A DNA stretch of 64,000 nt, from contig NZ_JAGKSD010000001.1 of assembly GCF_017942225.1 (NCBI RefSeq), forward strand, positions 157,959-221,958, given 5' to 3'. The DNA comes from Corynebacterium sp. Marseille-P3884 (GTDB lineage: Bacteria; Actinomycetota; Actinomycetes; Mycobacteriales; Mycobacteriaceae). Below are positions 9,001 through 16,390 of the stretch, one piece after another; position 1 is the first letter of the stretch, and each line of letters starts with the position of its first letter. The notes beneath the pieces were generated by a model. It did not search any database. It saw only the letters and a list, made by a program, of their open reading frames with translations, and had not been told where the DNA came from. The position numbers were made by a program, and so were the translations under genes.

Positions 9001-9535
9001 CGTGGTCCAGGCGAGGAAGGACTTAGCGGGGGTGATCGACGACGTCGATAAGCAAATCCTGCAATTGTTCACCGACGCGTGGCACGACGTCGAACGCGAA
9101 TTCCCGCGCGTGTTCCAAACGCTGTTCCCCGGCGGCGAAGCGCGTCTGTTGCTCACCGACCCCTCCGACATGCTCACCACCGGCATCGAGATCGAGGCGC
9201 GCCCGCCCGGCAAGAAAGTCAAGCGCCTGTCGCTTCTGTCCGGCGGCGAGAAATCGCTCACTGCGCTCGCGATGCTCGTGGCCATCTTCCGCGCGCGCCC
9301 TAGCCCGTTCTACGTTCTCGACGAGGTCGAAGCCGCGCTTGACGACGTCAACCTCCGGCGGCTTATCGCCCTTCTCGAAGAACTCCGCGAGGACTCGCAG
9401 CTCATCGTGATCACCCACCAGAAACCCACGATGGATGTGGCGAACGTGCTCTACGGCGTCACCATGCGTGGCGACGGCGTGACACGCGTGATTTCCCAGC
9501 GCATGAACCCCGCTCCGCGCGAGACTGCCGACTAG
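6068..9535 (+). CDS. smc: Chromosome segregation protein SMC
   Basis: 1155-residue SMC ATPase that compacts and segregates the chromosome with ScpA/ScpB and ParB. The Walker A GPNGSGKS is at residues 31-38. Two long Ala/Glu/Arg-rich coiled-coil arms flank a hinge at about residues 490-630. The ABC signature LSGGEKS lies near residue 1057 and the Walker B FYVLDEVEAALDD near 1080, followed by the D-loop. Length is normal for the family. The start is set by the leaderless -10 box. The gene is divergent from the toxin locus and followed by ftsY after about 40 bp. An iterated 11-mer at 9043-9053 encodes Val-Asp-Lys. Confidence 0.97.
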   Translation: MHLTSLTLKGFKSFASATTMKFEPGICAVVGPNGSGKSNVVDALAWVMGEQGAKNLRGGKMEDVIFAGAGERKQLGRAEVTLTFDNTDGRLPIEYTQVAITRRMFRDGASEYEINGSKARLMDIQELLSDSGIGREMHIIVGQGKLNEILESRPEDRRAFIEEAAGVLKHRRRREKAQRKLTGMQANLDRLTDLTDELGKQLKPLARQAEAAQRAATVQADVRDARLRLAGHKVVTLRASLDDAARAAHLHAQHVESVTEELAEAESNQGEVEKLHSVASANSERAQQLWFGLSSLAERTSATLRIATERASHVGDTTEYRGQDPDELIARAERAEKQHADALAEYDKAEARRAEIAAQVEELAEKARAAEAEHMAQVRAIADRREGVVRLLAQEESQVAAVESAKQEIERLAAAADETRRRAQDADAEAQAAAEKVAEIARGREPLENAHVRAAAEADAAEQRLEQLRAEQKTREKTVYSLSARIATLSETAPVAEAADVLGETFSPVADRMKPEKGVEKALAAALGPHAEALAGEIDESVVADGLGNASRAVVVDTSAGGQSWRLEGTPPAGTTWLLDHVSLNDDVVGPITRILVDVVLADDVASARRAVADDPRLRAVTADGVVVGEGWLAAGSGGASSVEVAAHIEVATAELEQAQAALDELSGTFEGAKIAAEEARVVAASAKAALKEHDAQAESWKRDHQRLVKQAEQAQKQHASSAKQANEADIRLSGREKSLAETRDRLSRVERPDSDEEADATARDEANAALTKARSQEMEATLAARSTQQAVDNVAGRGAALRRQAEHERQAKARHDAAMARKRAQAELAQAVAEHARDLAAKIAESLERATQRRDTLSADVKQLAARQSQARDKVSALRQQLARLGDTSHAADIAREQAQVRIDEAEAKIVEQLGIAIDDLLADYTPAEDFDEAEEKKRLKKAEKDLAALGKVNPLALEEYKALEERYSFLSTQLADVVQARKDLAGVIDDVDKQILQLFTDAWHDVEREFPRVFQTLFPGGEARLLLTDPSDMLTTGIEIEARPPGKKVKRLSLLSGGEKSLTALAMLVAIFRARPSPFYVLDEVEAALDDVNLRRLIALLEELREDSQLIVITHQKPTMDVANVLYGVTMRGDGVTRVISQRMNPAPRETAD
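9043..9053 (+). repeat. Iterated 11-mer, copy 3
   Basis: CGTCGATAAGC inside smc, in frame as Val-Asp-Lys. Confidence 0.95.
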
Positions 9536-9577
9536 CCGCACCCCGCCGCGCCATCTGGTGGCACTATGGGGGACATG

Positions 9578-11359
9578 ATGAATTCAACTGTTCTGTGGGT
9601 CGTTATCGCCGTCGTCGTGGCGCTGCTCATCATCCTGGGCATCGTCATTGTCGTCGGCAACAACCGGAAAAAGTCGAAGACCGTCTCCTTTGAAAAGAAG
9701 GAGCCGGAACAGCAAAAAGAACTCACCCAGCAGGAGAAATCCGGCAACTACCAGGCAAAGGGCGGCTTCAATTTCGCGCCCGCCGGCGCGCCGACGGCCG
9801 AAAAAGAGCCCGTGCGTGTCGACGAGCCGTTGAAGCGCGACACCCCTGCCACCTCCGCTAAGGCCGCGGGTGCTGGCGCTGCCGGCGTTGCTGCGGCAGG
9901 TGCTGCTGGCGCCGCCGCGTCCGCAAAGCCTGCTGAAACAACGGATTCTTCTGACGTATCCGATACCGCCGATGCCACCGAGACCGAGCAGATCGCACCG
10001 GCACCGACTGCCGCGGACGAGGTCGACCCCGTTGAGCTCGGCGAGACCGAGACCGAAGTGATTGAGCCCGATCCGGCCGAGGTCGAGCAGGTTGAGCCGG
10101 TTGAGCAGGTCGAGCAGGAGGACAAGTCCGGCGAGATTGCCGGAGCCGACCGCCCGGTCGAGTCCGAAGAGTCCTCCGATGCCTCCCAGGCTGGCACCGA
10201 GGCGGAAGCACAGGAAGCGGCTGAGGCCGCGCGTTCGACTGCCGAGGCTGCCGAGGAAGCACGCGAGCAAACGCCGGCGCCGGAGACGGGTGCAGGCGCG
10301 GCCGCGGCTGGGGGAACAGCTGCTGGTGCAGCGGGCGCCGCCGGTGCTGCGGCAGCTGCCGACGAGTCGACTGCCGAAGAGACCGAGGCCAGCGTCATCG
10401 AGACGGATCCGGTGCCGGACGAGCAGCTCGACGACATCGAGCCGGCGGCGGGCCGCATCGGCAAGCTGCGTGGGCGTCTGTCGCGCTCCCAGAACGCGAT
10501 CGGCCAGGGGCTGCTCGGCATTCTCTCCGCGGGCGACCTGGACGAGGACGCCTGGGAAGAAATCGAGGACACGCTGATCATGGCGGACCTCGGCGCGGAA
10601 CTGACCATGAAGGTCACTGAATCCCTGCGCGAGAAGATCGCCGAGCGCGGCGTGTCCAGCGAGGAAGAAGCTCGCGCCATGCTGCGCGAGACCCTTATTG
10701 AGGCAGGTAAGCCGGAACTGGATCGCTCCATCAAGGCGATGCCGAATAACGGCAAGCCGGCGGTCATCCTCGTCGTCGGTGTCAACGGCACCGGCAAGAC
10801 CACCACGACCGGCAAGCTGGCGCGCGTGCTCATCTCCATGGGCCACAGCGTGGTGCTCGGCGCGGCGGATACTTTCCGTGCGGCCGCAGCAGACCAGCTG
10901 GAGACGTGGGGCCGCCGCGTGGGTGCTTCCACCGTCCGCGGCAAGGAAGGCGCAGACCCCGCGTCCGTCGCTTTCGACGCGGTCAAGACCGGTGTGGAGC
11001 AGCAAGCTGATGTCGTGCTCGTCGACACCGCAGGCCGCCTGCACACCTCCACCGGCCTGATGGACCAGCTGGGCAAGGTCAAGCGCGTTGTGGAGAAGAA
11101 GTCTCAGGTCGACGAGGTTCTGCTGGTGCTCGACGCCACCGTTGGCCAGAATGGCCTGACCCAGGCGCGCGTGTTCAAGGACGTCGTCGAGATCACCGGT
11201 GTCGTCCTGACCAAGCTGGACGGCACCGCCAAGGGAGGCATCGTCTTCCAGGTCCAGGAGGAACTCGGCGTGCCGGTCAAGCTCGTGGGCCTTGGCGAGG
11301 GTGCGGATGACCTCGCTCCGTTCGAGGTGGAGGGCTTTGTCGACGCGTTGCTCGGCTAG
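9578..11359 (+). CDS. ftsY: Signal recognition particle receptor FtsY
   Basis: About 593 residues. An N-terminal membrane helix (LLIILGIVIVVG) is followed by a long acidic, Ala/Glu-rich A domain of roughly 250 residues and a C-terminal NG GTPase domain. The G-loop GVNGTGKTTTTGK is near residue 403, with DTAGR and TKLDGTAKGG further on. FtsY docks SRP-ribosome complexes at the membrane. The start is ambiguous among ATGs at 9566, 9575 and 9578; 9578 has the best distance (5 nt) from the GGGGG ribosome binding site at 9568-9572. A terminator follows the gene, so ffh is probably transcribed separately. Confidence 0.96.
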   Translation: MNSTVLWVVIAVVVALLIILGIVIVVGNNRKKSKTVSFEKKEPEQQKELTQQEKSGNYQAKGGFNFAPAGAPTAEKEPVRVDEPLKRDTPATSAKAAGAGAAGVAAAGAAGAAASAKPAETTDSSDVSDTADATETEQIAPAPTAADEVDPVELGETETEVIEPDPAEVEQVEPVEQVEQEDKSGEIAGADRPVESEESSDASQAGTEAEAQEAAEAARSTAEAAEEAREQTPAPETGAGAAAAGGTAAGAAGAAGAAAAADESTAEETEASVIETDPVPDEQLDDIEPAAGRIGKLRGRLSRSQNAIGQGLLGILSAGDLDEDAWEEIEDTLIMADLGAELTMKVTESLREKIAERGVSSEEEARAMLRETLIEAGKPELDRSIKAMPNNGKPAVILVVGVNGTGKTTTTGKLARVLISMGHSVVLGAADTFRAAAADQLETWGRRVGASTVRGKEGADPASVAFDAVKTGVEQQADVVLVDTAGRLHTSTGLMDQLGKVKRVVEKKSQVDEVLLVLDATVGQNGLTQARVFKDVVEITGVVLTKLDGTAKGGIVFQVQEELGVPVKLVGLGEGADDLAPFEVEGFVDALLG

Positions 11360-11380
11360 AGCACAGGCAATGTGATTCAG

Positions 11381-11418
11381 GTGGTGGGGAGCAGCTAGGC
11401 TGGTTCCCACCACTTTTT
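11381..11418 (+). terminator. Rho-independent terminator after ftsY
   Basis: GTGGTGGG (11381-11388) pairs with CCCACCAC (11406-11413), followed by TTTTT (11414-11418). It lies 22 bp before the ffh start. Confidence 0.8.
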
Positions 11419-11440
11419 CGATATCTAAGGGAGCTTTTTC

Positions 11441-13072
11441 GTGTTCGAGTCATTGTCCGACCGCTTGCAAACAGCGCTTAAAGGTCTGCGCGGCAAGGGC
11501 AAACTCACGGAAGAGGACATCAACGCCACCGCCCGTGAGATCCGCATCGCCCTGCTCGAGGCCGATGTCTCCCTGCCTGTTGTCCGCGCATTCATCAAGC
11601 GCGTCAAGGAGCGTGCGCTCGGCGCGGATGTCTCGGAGGCGCTGAACCCGGCGCAGCAGGTCATCAAGATCGTCGACGAGGAGCTCACCAATATCCTCGG
11701 CGGCGAGACCCGCCGCCTTAACTTGGCGAAGAACCCGCCGACCGTGATCATGCTCGCTGGTCTGCAGGGTGCGGGTAAGACGACGCTGGCGGGCAAGCTC
11801 GCCATGCACCTGTCCAAGCAGGGCCACACTCCGATGCTGGTGGCCTGCGATTTGCAGCGCCCGGGGGCGGTGCAGCAGCTGGAGATCGTCGGCAAGCGAG
11901 CTGGCGTTCCCACCTTCGCGCCGGACCCGGGCACCTCGCTCGACTCGAGCGAACATGAAATGGGAACATCCCACGGCGACCCGGTCGCGGTGGCCACCGA
12001 GTCGATCGAGGAGGCCCGCCGCACGCACGCGGACGTGGTCATCATCGATACCGCTGGCCGACTCGGTATCGATGAGACGTTGATGACGCAGGCGCGCAAT
12101 ATCCGCGATGCCGTCAACCCGGACGAGGTCCTCTTCGTCATCGACTCCATGATCGGCCAGGATGCTGTCGCCACCGCGCAGGCCTTCGCCGACGGCGTCG
12201 ATTTCACTGGCGTTGTGCTGACCAAGCTCGACGGCGATGCCCGCGGCGGTGCCGCCCTGTCCATTCGCGAGGTCACGGGCAAGCCGATCCTGTACGCGTC
12301 CACGGGCGAGAAGCTCGAGGACTTCGACATCTTCCACCCGGACCGCATGTCCAGCCGCATCCTCGGCATGGGCGACCTGCTCTCGCTCATCGAGCAAGCT
12401 GAGGCGACGATGGACCAGCAGAAGGCGGAAGAAGCCGCCATGAAGCTGGGCTCCGGTGAGCTGACACTCGAGGACTTCCTCGACCAGCTGCTGATGATCC
12501 GCCGCATGGGCCCGATCGGCAACCTGCTGAAGATGATGCCGGGCGGCAAGCAGATGAACGAGATGGCCGACATGGTCGACGAGAAGCAGCTCGACCGCAT
12601 CCAAGCCATCATCCGCGGCATGACACCGGCGGAGCGCGAGAACCCGAAGATCCTCAACGCGTCGCGCCGCAAACGCATTGCGAACGGTTCGGGCGTCACC
12701 GTCGCCGAGGTCAACCAGCTCGTCGAGCGCTTCTTCGAGGCGAAGAAGATGATGGGCAAGATGGCCAGCCAATTCGGCATGGGCGGAATGCCAGGCATGC
12801 CAGGTATGGGCGGCCGTTCCGCGACGAAGAAGAAGCCGAAGGGACGCAAGGGCAAAAACGGCAAGCGTAAGCCCGCGAAGAAGCGCGGCGGCGGCCCGAA
12901 GATGCCGGGCATGCCGGGGATGGGCGGCATGCCAGGTATGCCGGGCATGGATCAGCTCGATCCCGCTCAGCTGAAGAAGATGCAGGAGCAGCTGCCGCCG
13001 GGCATGGACGGCATCGATCTGAACAACCTCGACTTCGGCGAAGCCATGAAGCGCATGGGCAAGGGCAAATAA
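11441..13072 (+). CDS. ffh: Signal recognition particle protein Ffh (SRP54)
   Basis: 543-residue SRP GTPase that binds 4.5S RNA and signal peptides. The N-terminal helical N domain is followed by the G domain with GLQGAGKTT near residue 106, DTAGRLG near 204 and TKLDGDARGG near 263, then the Met-rich M domain from about residue 320. The C-terminal tail has several GMPGMGG-type repeats and a Lys/Arg-rich segment, as in other actinobacterial Ffh. The GTG start at 11441 has an AAGGGAG ribosome binding site at 11427-11433. A strong terminator follows. Confidence 0.97.
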   Translation: MFESLSDRLQTALKGLRGKGKLTEEDINATAREIRIALLEADVSLPVVRAFIKRVKERALGADVSEALNPAQQVIKIVDEELTNILGGETRRLNLAKNPPTVIMLAGLQGAGKTTLAGKLAMHLSKQGHTPMLVACDLQRPGAVQQLEIVGKRAGVPTFAPDPGTSLDSSEHEMGTSHGDPVAVATESIEEARRTHADVVIIDTAGRLGIDETLMTQARNIRDAVNPDEVLFVIDSMIGQDAVATAQAFADGVDFTGVVLTKLDGDARGGAALSIREVTGKPILYASTGEKLEDFDIFHPDRMSSRILGMGDLLSLIEQAEATMDQQKAEEAAMKLGSGELTLEDFLDQLLMIRRMGPIGNLLKMMPGGKQMNEMADMVDEKQLDRIQAIIRGMTPAERENPKILNASRRKRIANGSGVTVAEVNQLVERFFEAKKMMGKMASQFGMGGMPGMPGMGGRSATKKKPKGRKGKNGKRKPAKKRGGGPKMPGMPGMGGMPGMPGMDQLDPAQLKKMQEQLPPGMDGIDLNNLDFGEAMKRMGKGK

Positions 13073-13087
13073 GTCCCCCAGTCACCT

Positions 13088-13125
13088 CCTCCCGCAGGCT
13101 AGTTCGGCCTGCGGGAGGATTTTTT
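13088..13125 (+). terminator. Rho-independent terminator after ffh
   Basis: Perfect 12-bp stem CCTCCCGCAGGC / GCCTGCGGGAGG (13088-13099 with 13107-13118), 7-nt loop, then TTTTTT at 13120-13125. The T run overlaps the stop codon of the convergent acyltransferase gene. Confidence 0.93.
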
Positions 13126-15397
13126 ATTGGTCGCCGAGCTCAGGCAAAAGGTCGGGGTTCGCTTCAACGCTTGGCTTGCCGACGTCTCCCGCGTCCACCC
13201 CGTTTTCCTGCTTCCCCGCAGGGACACCCTGTTCCGGATCGAGCGCGGGGCCGTCCTCGAGTCCGTCCACCTGGGTCCCCAGAGCCGCGAAGACCTCTTG
13301 GAGCTTGGCCCACAGCAGTGGGGCAGTGGTCGCCGCGTACGCGTTCGAGACGTGATTCTGGTCGCGGTAGACGTACACGTTGCCGATGATCGGCGGGCAG
13401 AATTCGTCGTCGCAGAACCAGTCAGCGGTATCGAGACCCCACTGCTTATTCTCCGGGAAAAGGTATTCGACAGACGGATCCACATCACCGTAGACGGTGT
13501 CGCGCAGTGTCGAACACGCCTCGAAGTCGTTGCCGGCGATCAGGCACTCGTTCGGATCCATGTGCTGGCCTTCGCGGCTGAATACCCACGGGTTGTCGCG
13601 CAGACCGAGGAACGGAATGTCGTTGGCCTGGAGCTCCTCCCAGACGGTGGCATAGGAGCTCGGCACCATGTCGGGGCCGGGGCTGCCCTCGCCAGCGCGG
13701 CCCTCAGGGCGCGTGGCAGTGGAAATGGTCAGATCCGGATTCATCTCGATGATCCGGTCAAACGCCAGACGCGACCATTCGGCGCACTCCGGGCTCACGG
13801 TGTCGAGGTCGTCGAGGATCAGTGGGCACGACTGGCGCACCATCGGCATCACCTTGAAACCGTGCTCTTTACCCAGTTGGTCGAGCGGGATCAGCCAAGG
13901 CTCCGAGTGGGAGCCTCCGAAGAGCACGACGGTGGTCTCAGCTTCTGGGTCGCCCCACACGCAATGCGGCCCCGGCAGCATGTCCGCCGGCTGATCCATG
14001 AAGATGACGCAGTTATCGTCGGCAGTCGGCGGCCAGATGTCCGCGATCAGGTTCGGGTCGGGCTGAGCTTGCGCCTCGGGAACCTCCGCCCCGAAATGCG
14101 CCATCACGCCGGGGTAGTCATTGGAGGCGAGATTGAAATCCGCATCGTCGATCTGGCGGGCGTAGAGCGGCTGGATCGACAAAACCCCGAGCAGAATGGC
14201 TCCGATGAGGGCGCCGCCGACGGCGCGGCCGCGGCCCTCGGGCGTCGTTAAGCTTGCTCGCGCATTGCGCACTGGCGTGTCAGTCGCCTTCGGGCGCTTG
14301 CCGTGCTGGCGCAGCGGATCCTCAACCAAGGTGTACGTGAGGTGCGCGAGGCACAGTGACAACGCGATGACGAGGATCCCGAGCCCCACCGTCGGCGTCG
14401 GGCGGCCCGACTTCACGGTGAACAGAATCAGCAGCGGCCAGTGCCACAGGTACAGCGAATACGCGACCTTACCCAGCCACAGGATCGGACCCGACGACAA
14501 CACGCGCGCCACCGGCTGATCCGGCCCAGCCATGACCACAAGCGCCGCACCCAGCAGCGGAATGAGCGCCGCCGGGCCGGGGAAAGCCAACGAGGTGGTG
14601 ATGATCGCGCCCGTCACCGCGATCGCCGTGACACCGAGACCCGCCGCCACGCCGCGGAATTTCTCCGGAATGAGGTTCGTCACCGGCAGCATTGCCAGCA
14701 ACGCGCCGAACGCCAGCTCCCACAGACGGGACGGGAACTCGTAGTAATTCTGCGGCGTGCCCACCAAGCCGTGGCGCGACGCGTATGCGAAGGACGCCAC
14801 CGCCAGCACCGCTAACAGCACAATGATGCCGCGGCGCAGCTTCGTATTGCTCACCCCGACGCGTGACGCCAAAAACGCCACGATGATGCCCACCGTGATC
14901 GCGAAGACATAGAACTGCCCCTGCACACTCATCGACCACAAGTGCTGCAGCGGAGATGTCTCCGCGCCCGCCGCCGCGTAATCGAGGTTCTGGGCCGCCA
15001 GCTCGTAGTTTTGGAAATACAGCACCGCCGCGGTGAATTGCCGCGCGAGGTCCTGGCTCATGATCTCCGGAGTCAACCACCGGATTCCCGCGAAGATCGC
15101 TGCGAGCACCACCGCCAGCGCCGGCAGCAAACGCCGCGCCGTGCGCCAGAACGGCCACCACGGATTCAGTGAAGGGTTCGGGCGCATCGCGTAACGCAGC
15201 TGCGACCCCATGAAGAAATAGCCCGACAGCAGCAAGAAGACATCGACGCCGCCCGAGACGCGCCCGACGAACACGTGGAACAGCACCACCAAGCCGATGG
15301 CGATGCCGCGCAATCCGTCGAGATCCGTGCGGTACGCCTGCTTTTTCGGTGCCGGTTTCGAGTCCGTGGTCTGCTGAGCGGTAACCGTGGTCGTCAT
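13124..15397 (-). CDS. OafA-like membrane acyltransferase with C-terminal SGNH domain
   Basis: 757 residues. The first half is an acyltransferase-3 domain with about ten membrane segments and the conserved entry YRTDLDGLRGIAIGLVVLFH. The second half is an extracytoplasmic SGNH/GDSL hydrolase-like domain with block I GGSHSEPW near residue 493 and the Asp-x-x-His pair in YRDQNHVSN near residue 680. Such fused proteins O-acylate cell-surface polysaccharide, peptidoglycan or, in corynebacteria, envelope glycolipids. The acceptor here is unknown. It is convergent with ffh. The start ATG at 15397 is preceded by a TACATT box. It lies between ffh and rpsP without partner genes. Confidence 0.88.
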   Translation of the reverse strand: MTTTVTAQQTTDSKPAPKKQAYRTDLDGLRGIAIGLVVLFHVFVGRVSGGVDVFLLLSGYFFMGSQLRYAMRPNPSLNPWWPFWRTARRLLPALAVVLAAIFAGIRWLTPEIMSQDLARQFTAAVLYFQNYELAAQNLDYAAAGAETSPLQHLWSMSVQGQFYVFAITVGIIVAFLASRVGVSNTKLRRGIIVLLAVLAVASFAYASRHGLVGTPQNYYEFPSRLWELAFGALLAMLPVTNLIPEKFRGVAAGLGVTAIAVTGAIITTSLAFPGPAALIPLLGAALVVMAGPDQPVARVLSSGPILWLGKVAYSLYLWHWPLLILFTVKSGRPTPTVGLGILVIALSLCLAHLTYTLVEDPLRQHGKRPKATDTPVRNARASLTTPEGRGRAVGGALIGAILLGVLSIQPLYARQIDDADFNLASNDYPGVMAHFGAEVPEAQAQPDPNLIADIWPPTADDNCVIFMDQPADMLPGPHCVWGDPEAETTVVLFGGSHSEPWLIPLDQLGKEHGFKVMPMVRQSCPLILDDLDTVSPECAEWSRLAFDRIIEMNPDLTISTATRPEGRAGEGSPGPDMVPSSYATVWEELQANDIPFLGLRDNPWVFSREGQHMDPNECLIAGNDFEACSTLRDTVYGDVDPSVEYLFPENKQWGLDTADWFCDDEFCPPIIGNVYVYRDQNHVSNAYAATTAPLLWAKLQEVFAALGTQVDGLEDGPALDPEQGVPAGKQENGVDAGDVGKPSVEANPDLLPELGDQ

Positions 15398-15765
15398 TGC
15401 GTCAAAAATCCGTAATGTAGGGGAAGAGGAAGAGACATAGTTTCGCTATCGAAGCTGGTTGCCTCTTTTTCTTTCTGGGTGTTCCTGGGAAGACCTTACC
15501 GCCGGGAAGGCGGAAATCCGTTAACCCCCACGTCGTTTTGGTGTGGCGGTGCACGCGGGGGTAGTGTATTGCAGGTTGACGCGCGCCGAGCGCGCGCTGA
15601 AACACCAAGCTGCGTTAGCGCCGGATCCGGCACACTTCCCTAAAAGATAGGAAGTCCCACCGCCCGGCCGTAGTCACACGCAGGTGAAACTCAAGGGTTG
15701 AACCGGCCCGTCGATAAGCGGCGGGTGTCTGAACTGCCCAGTGACCTAAGTAAAGGACTTTCAAC
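15398..15765 (+). promoter_or_regulatory. Intergenic region with rpsP promoter and long structured leader
   Basis: 368 bp without a convincing gene. A likely rpsP promoter is TTGGTG (15538-15543), 18 bp, TAGTGT (15562-15567), giving a leader of about 190 nt. The leader contains a hairpin ACTTCC...GGAAGT (15634-15655) and one iterated 11-mer (15709-15719). AAAGGA before the ATG at 15766 is the ribosome binding site. On the minus strand a TACATT box lies about 19 nt before the acyltransferase start. Confidence 0.5.
15709..15719 (+). repeat. Iterated 11-mer, copy 4 (intergenic)
   Basis: CGTCGATAAGC in the rpsP leader, 47 nt before the start codon. Confidence 0.95.
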
Positions 15766-16299
15766 ATGGCTGTAAAGATCAAGCTGCAGCGCGTGGGCAA
15801 GATCCGCAACGCCCAGTACCGCGTTGTCGTCGCTGATGCCCGCACCCGCCGCGATGGCCGCGTCATCGAGAACATCGGCATCTACCACCCGAAGGAAGAG
15901 CCGTCGCTCATCAAGATCGATTCCGAGCGCGCTCAGTACTGGCTCGGCGTCGGCGCACAGCCGACCGAGCCCGTCGCTGCTCTGCTCAAGGTGACCGGCG
16001 ACTGGCAGAAGCACAAGGGTGAGGAAGGCGCCGAGGGCACCCTCAAGGTTGCCGAGGAGAAGCCGTCCAAGCTCGACCTGTTCAACCAGGCTCTCGAGGA
16101 AGCTTCCAACGGCCCGACCGCCGAGGCCATCACCGAGAAGCGCAAGAAGGCCAAGGAAGAGGCAGAGGCAAAGGCAGCTGCCGAGGCTGAGGCCGAGGCC
16201 AAGGCGAAGGAAGAAGCCGAGGCTGCTGAGGCCGCTGAGGCTGAGGCTGAGGACACCCCGGCCGAGGAAGAGAAGGCTGAGGAGTCCGAGGAGAACTAA
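15766..16299 (+). CDS. rpsP: 30S ribosomal protein S16 with long acidic/alanine-rich tail
   Basis: 177 residues. The first about 85 residues are canonical S16 ([24 protein letters not shown], then a YHPKEEP motif). The remaining about 90 residues are an extension, at first mixed and then almost only Ala, Glu and Lys. Long S16 tails are usual in corynebacteria, but their function is not known to me. AAAGGA lies before the ATG. The gene ends in a terminator, unlike the operonic arrangement with rimM and trmD common elsewhere. Confidence 0.97.
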   Translation: MAVKIKLQRVGKIRNAQYRVVVADARTRRDGRVIENIGIYHPKEEPSLIKIDSERAQYWLGVGAQPTEPVAALLKVTGDWQKHKGEEGAEGTLKVAEEKPSKLDLFNQALEEASNGPTAEAITEKRKKAKEEAEAKAAAEAEAEAKAKEEAEAAEAAEAEAEDTPAEEEKAEESEEN

Positions 16300-16314
16300 G
16301 CTCCCCGCACTCGT

Positions 16315-16345
16315 GCCCGTACACCACACGGTGTGCGGGCATTTT
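16315..16345 (+). terminator. Rho-independent terminator after rpsP
   Basis: GCCCGTACACC (16315-16325) pairs with GGTGTGCGGGC (16330-16340), 11 bp with one G-U pair and a 4-nt loop, then ATTTT. An iterated 11-mer starts at the very next base. Confidence 0.85.
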
Positions 16346-16356
16346 GCTTATCGACG
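16346..16356 (-). repeat. Iterated 11-mer, copy 5 (intergenic)
   Basis: GCTTATCGACG on the plus strand, directly after the T run of the rpsP terminator. Confidence 0.95.
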
Positions 16357-16390
16357 TCACGCCTCGTCCCGCCCACGTACCGTGGCAGAC

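Noticed and set aside
9584..11413. 609-codon minus-strand frame across ftsY (and 444-codon frame in another phase)
   Set aside because: Mirror of the repetitive Ala/Glu A domain of FtsY; no start signals or family motifs.
11425..12948. 507-codon minus-strand frame across ffh
   Set aside because: Pro/Met/Ser repeats are the complement of the GMPGM tail of Ffh.
12770..12950. Short repeats at the end of ffh considered as a CRISPR or minisatellite
   Set aside because: They encode the normal GMPGMGG tail of actinobacterial Ffh, without spacers.
15402..15608. 68-codon minus-strand frame upstream of the acyltransferase gene
   Set aside because: Lies in the promoter and leader region, with no ribosome binding site and no plausible product.
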